DNA from: Streptomyces sp. SID10853
GTDB lineage: Bacteria > Actinomycetota > Actinomycetes > Streptomycetales > Streptomycetaceae
Length of the DNA: 54,515 nt
Direction of reading: 5' to 3'
NCBI RefSeq assembly: GCF_010548145.1
Contig: NZ_JAAGLN010000015.1
Location: 1-54,515, forward strand
The notes beneath the pieces are model-generated. The model did not search any database, was not told the origin of the DNA, and worked only from the letters and a program-made list of their open reading frames with translations. A program made the position numbers and the translations under genes. Shown one piece after another: positions 52,402-54,515 of this stretch (the stretch's first letter is position 1; each line of letters opens with the position of its first letter).

Positions 52402-52521
52402 GTGAACGACGACGTGGAGCAGAGTGATCCAGTGGCCCTACTGGAAGATCAGGGAGATGAGGTGTGGGCGCTGGCCGCAGTGGTCGCGACCTTGTGGGGG
52501 GCCGGGGAGACCGGGGCCTGA
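52402..52521 (+). CDS. Possible 39-aa small protein
   Basis: A GTG at 52402 with GTGAGG 6 bp upstream opens a 39-codon acidic frame (MNDDVEQSDP at the start, GAGETGA at the end). Codon third positions are GC-rich, and it lies just downstream of a regulator-type inverted repeat. It has no membrane segment or cysteine. It may be a real small gene or the remnant of a longer one; I recognise no family. Confidence 0.3.
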   Translation: MNDDVEQSDPVALLEDQGDEVWALAAVVATLWGAGETGA

Positions 52522-52742
52522 CCTGCGACCCCGTGGCCAGGGTTGATCGCGCGGCCGGTTTCGGGGGGCCCGTTCCTGTGGGTGGCCGGCGTGCACATGG
52601 TCTCCGTCGTCGGTGTCCTGTGCCGCATGATCCGGCTGTCGGTGAGCGGATGCCGGCGGCGTACGGGGATGGCGACCGGCCGGTCCAGGTGCTCGGGCGG
52701 GCGGCGCTCACGGTCCGGCGTTCAGTCAGTATCTTGGACAAA

Positions 52743-52776
52743 ATTGTTGACAATCCTCTTGCCCTAGATTTAGGTT
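52743..52776 (+). promoter_or_regulatory. Promoter and GntR-type operator of the gntR-galB operon
   Basis: The inverted repeat ATTGT-TG-ACAAT (52743-52754) resembles FadR/FCD-subfamily operators. It overlaps a -35 TTGACA (52747-52752), which is 18 bp from TAGGTT (52771-52776). Start codon 52806 follows about 30 bp later. This fits autoregulation by the adjacent GntR protein. Confidence 0.6.
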
Positions 52777-52805
52777 CGGCAAGCACTCACCCAGGGAGGG
52801 CGACG

Positions 52806-53456
52806 ATGCCGGACCGATCCCGTTCAGGCACCGGAGAGCAGGCGAAACAGCAGGCTCTGGCGCAGCTCAGGCAGGCGATCCTGCGTGGCGACATGGCGCC
52901 GGCCCAGCGGCTGGTGGAGAACGAGCTGGCCGAGCGGTTCGGTGTGACGCGGGCCAGTGTCCGGGCGGCGTTGATCGATCTGGCGGCCGAGGGGCTGGTC
53001 GAGCGCATCCGTAACCGCGGGTCGCGCGTGCGGGTCGTGACGGTCGAGGAAGCCGTCGCCATCACCGAGTGCCGCATGGCTCTGGAAGGGCTGTGCGCGG
53101 CCAAGGCGGCTGTCGCGGCCAGCGACGAGCAGCTGGCCGAGCTGGCCGGTGTGGGCGCGGCGATGACCAAGGCCGTCGCCGAGGGCGAGCCGGTGACGTA
53201 CTCCGAGCTCAACCACCAACTGCACTCCCTGATCCGGGAGTTCTCCGGCCAGCCGGTGGCCGTGGAGCTGCTGGAGCGGCTCAACGCGCAGCTGGTGCGC
53301 CATCGTTTCCAGCTCGCGCTGCGACCGGGGCGGCCGCAGCAGTCACTGGGTGAACACCTGGCCATGATCGACACGATCACGGCCAGGGACCCGCAGGCGG
53401 CCGAAGCGGCCGTCCGTGCCCACCTGTCGGGCGTGATCGACGCGTTGCGCGAGTAA
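52806..53456 (+). CDS. GntR-family (FCD) regulator of an aromatic-acid operon
   Basis: A 216-residue FadR/FCD regulator, ATG 52806 with GGGAGGG upstream. The winged helix includes LAERFGVTRASVRAALIDLAAEGLVERI. The FCD ligand domain shows the expected metal-type residues in ECRMALEGLCAAKAA, ELNHQLHSLI and LGEHLAMIDTI. It is 59 bp upstream of a GalB-like gene and a RraA/aldolase-like gene, so it probably senses an intermediate of aromatic-acid breakdown and controls this operon. Confidence 0.9.
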   Translation: MPDRSRSGTGEQAKQQALAQLRQAILRGDMAPAQRLVENELAERFGVTRASVRAALIDLAAEGLVERIRNRGSRVRVVTVEEAVAITECRMALEGLCAAKAAVAASDEQLAELAGVGAAMTKAVAEGEPVTYSELNHQLHSLIREFSGQPVAVELLERLNAQLVRHRFQLALRPGRPQQSLGEHLAMIDTITARDPQAAEAAVRAHLSGVIDALRE

Positions 53457-53515
53457 CGGGTAACGCCGTCCGCAGTGGTGGGCCGACCTTCCTGTCCAGC
53501 GAGGAGACCCAGTCC

Positions 53516-54265
53516 ATGACACCTGGCAAAGAGCCCACTGCTCCGCGGTCGACACTGGTCGTCACCGCCCACGCCGGAGACTTCGTCTGGCGTGCCGGCG
53601 GAGCCATCGCCCTGGCCGCCTCCCGTGGTGAGAGCGTCACCGTCGCGTGCCTGACCTTCGGTGAGCGCGGTGAGTCGGCGAAGGCGTGGCGCGAGGGCAA
53701 ATCCCTCGACGAGATCAAGGACATGCGACGCGGCGAGGCCGAGCGGGCCGCCGCGACGCTCGGCGCTGAGGTGGTCTTCTTCGACGCCGGAGACTACCCG
53801 CTGACCGCCACGCCCGAACTGACCGACCGTCTGGTCGCGCTCTGCCGTGCCGTGCAGCCCGACGTCGTCCTCACCCATCCCCTCGACGACCCGTACAACG
53901 GTGACCATCCGGCCGCTGCCCGCATGGCCCTCGACGCGCGCGTTCTCGCCCAGGCGGTCGGCTACCCGGCCGAGGGCGAGATCATCGGAGCCCCGCCGGT
54001 GTTCCTCTTCGAGCCGCACCAGCCCGAGATGTGCGGCTTCAGGCCCGAGGTCCTGCTCGACATCACCGAGGTCTGGGAGACCAAGCGCAAGGCCATGGAG
54101 TGCCTGGCCGCCCAGCAGCACCTGTGGGAGTACTACACGGATCTCGGCCGGCGGCGCGGCGTCCAGCTCAAGCGCAATGCGGGTCCCAACCTCGGTCTGC
54201 CGCACACCACTTGGGCCGAGGCGTACATGCGTCCCTACCCGCAGGTCGCCGTGGAGCTGGCATGA
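53516..54265 (+). CDS. PIG-L (LmbE) family hydrolase, GalB-type 4-oxalomesaconate hydratase candidate
   Basis: A 249-residue PIG-L fold zinc protein. The metal motif is AHAGDFVWRAGG (H19, D22), where deacetylases usually have AHPDD. HPLDDPYNGDHPAA follows at about residue 122, with the expected late histidine. The AHAGDF and HP-DDPYNGDH variants, and the downstream RraA/CHA-aldolase-like gene, fit GalB, which hydrates 4-oxalomesaconate in gallate and protocatechuate 4,5-cleavage pathways. A generic deacetylase is the alternative. The stop overlaps the next ATG. Confidence 0.82.
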   Translation: MTPGKEPTAPRSTLVVTAHAGDFVWRAGGAIALAASRGESVTVACLTFGERGESAKAWREGKSLDEIKDMRRGEAERAAATLGAEVVFFDAGDYPLTATPELTDRLVALCRAVQPDVVLTHPLDDPYNGDHPAAARMALDARVLAQAVGYPAEGEIIGAPPVFLFEPHQPEMCGFRPEVLLDITEVWETKRKAMECLAAQQHLWEYYTDLGRRRGVQLKRNAGPNLGLPHTTWAEAYMRPYPQVAVELA

Positions 54266-54515
54266 GCGGCGGCTCGGTCACCGGGCCGCCGAAAGCGGCC
54301 GCGAAGGACGTGGAAGCACGGCCCGGCCACGGCACTGCCACGGTGCCCGACGCGATGGGCCGCACCGGGAACTCCGGCCCCGGGCCGCGCCCGGCCCAGC
54401 GGGACGTACGGACCGTGGGCACGGCGGTGACCGTACGGCGGCGGCCTGGCGGCAGCCTGATGGCCCACGCGGCACGGGGTGTGGCCGTCGGCACCGCAAT
54501 CCGGGCCGCCCCGCA
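54262..54515 (+). CDS. RraA-like / 4-carboxy-4-hydroxy-2-oxoadipate aldolase (partial)
   Basis: The ATG at 54262 overlaps the upstream stop (ATGA); 84 codons are visible before the window ends. HGTATVPDAMGRTG and VGTAVTVRRRPGGSLMAHAA match the N-terminal part of RraA-fold HMG/CHA aldolases (family pattern TATVxDAMGR, AGTAVTV, DNLMxHAA). Those enzymes cleave 4-carboxy-4-hydroxy-2-oxoadipate to pyruvate and oxaloacetate, the step after GalB. The N-terminus and the last visible residues (GVAVGTAIRAAP) diverge from the family, so decay or a frameshift is possible. Confidence 0.62.
   Translation, partial: MSGGSVTGPPKAAAKDVEARPGHGTATVPDAMGRTGNSGPGPRPAQRDVRTVGTAVTVRRRPGGSLMAHAARGVAVGTAIRAAP

Larger units (their letters stand above)
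52228..52805. other. 578-bp region with operator, doubtful small ORF and decayed-looking sequence
   Basis: Between marR and the GntR gene there is no confident full-length gene. It contains the inverted repeat at 52314, a possible 39-codon frame at 52402, and about 200 bp (52530-52730) that is open in more than one frame but resembles nothing I know. It may be gene debris. Confidence 0.5.

Noticed and set aside
52543..52767. 74-codon plus-strand ORF between marR and gntR
   Set aside because: Ser/Arg-rich composition, no ribosome-binding site, and it runs into the gntR promoter.
1..54515. Secondary-metabolite gene cluster, prophage or integrative element
   Set aside because: No synthase, terpene cyclase, phage structural, integrase, transposase or tRNA-site feature is visible.

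Overview
The window is high-GC chromosomal DNA with the codon bias, GTG/TTG starts, short intergenic gaps and gene content of a Streptomyces (or a close streptomycete). Diagnostic genes are sepH, cutRS, ptsH beside a GntR gene, an actinobacterial coproporphyrin-type ferrochelatase, and several DUF families restricted to Actinobacteria. I see no tRNA, rRNA, CRISPR, prophage, intact insertion sequence or biosynthetic gene cluster.

Layout. (1) 1-2105: a divergent pair of citrate synthase-like genes, one with an N-terminal HTH domain and cut by the window edge, around an AT-rich cluster of TCAAT/ATTGA half-sites. (2) 2147-18903: ordinary core genes: a CobW-type GTPase, ParC, an M16 peptidase pair, a c-di-AMP (ydaO-type) riboswitch ahead of a secreted M23 peptidase, a GntR regulator, HPr, a GNAT/acyl-CoA-synthetase protein acetyltransferase carrying a coding minisatellite, a DUF5998 protein, a phosphodiesterase, thymidine kinase, a VOC protein and a sulfurtransferase. 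(3) 18959-28842: SepH, an unrecognised membrane protein with a Ser/Pro/Gly/Asp-rich tail, an MFS/FAD-oxidase pair, ferrochelatase, an inositol-monophosphatase family enzyme, a small conserved protein and the CutR-CutS two-component system.

(4) 29238-47863: a block whose order (DUF4193, DUF3093, dut, DUF3710, OB-fold, DUF3159, two TrkA proteins, APC permease, TrmA-like RNA methyltransferase) parallels Mycobacterium tuberculosis Rv2699c to Rv2689c. A complete kdp potassium system sits inside it (33319-41409), including a 27-codon membrane peptide gene just upstream of kdpF. With the TrkA pair and a KimA-like permease, this makes a potassium-transport neighbourhood. A 13-bp motif is shared by the regions upstream of kdpF and kdpD.

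(5) 47864-54515: the syntenic block stops and accessory DNA begins. It holds 17 perfect copies of an 8-bp repeat, two SDR genes, an NmrA-type reductase, a decayed hemerythrin-like gene, and a MarR regulator gene flanked by two matching GTCA-N7-TGAC sites. At the edge is a GntR-GalB-RraA set, probably the start of a gallate/protocatechuate meta-cleavage operon.

The best leads are the kdp shared motif and upstream micro-ORF, the HTH-citrate synthase with its operator cluster, the repeat array at the core/accessory junction, and the paired MarR operators. None of these is proven to be a new system.
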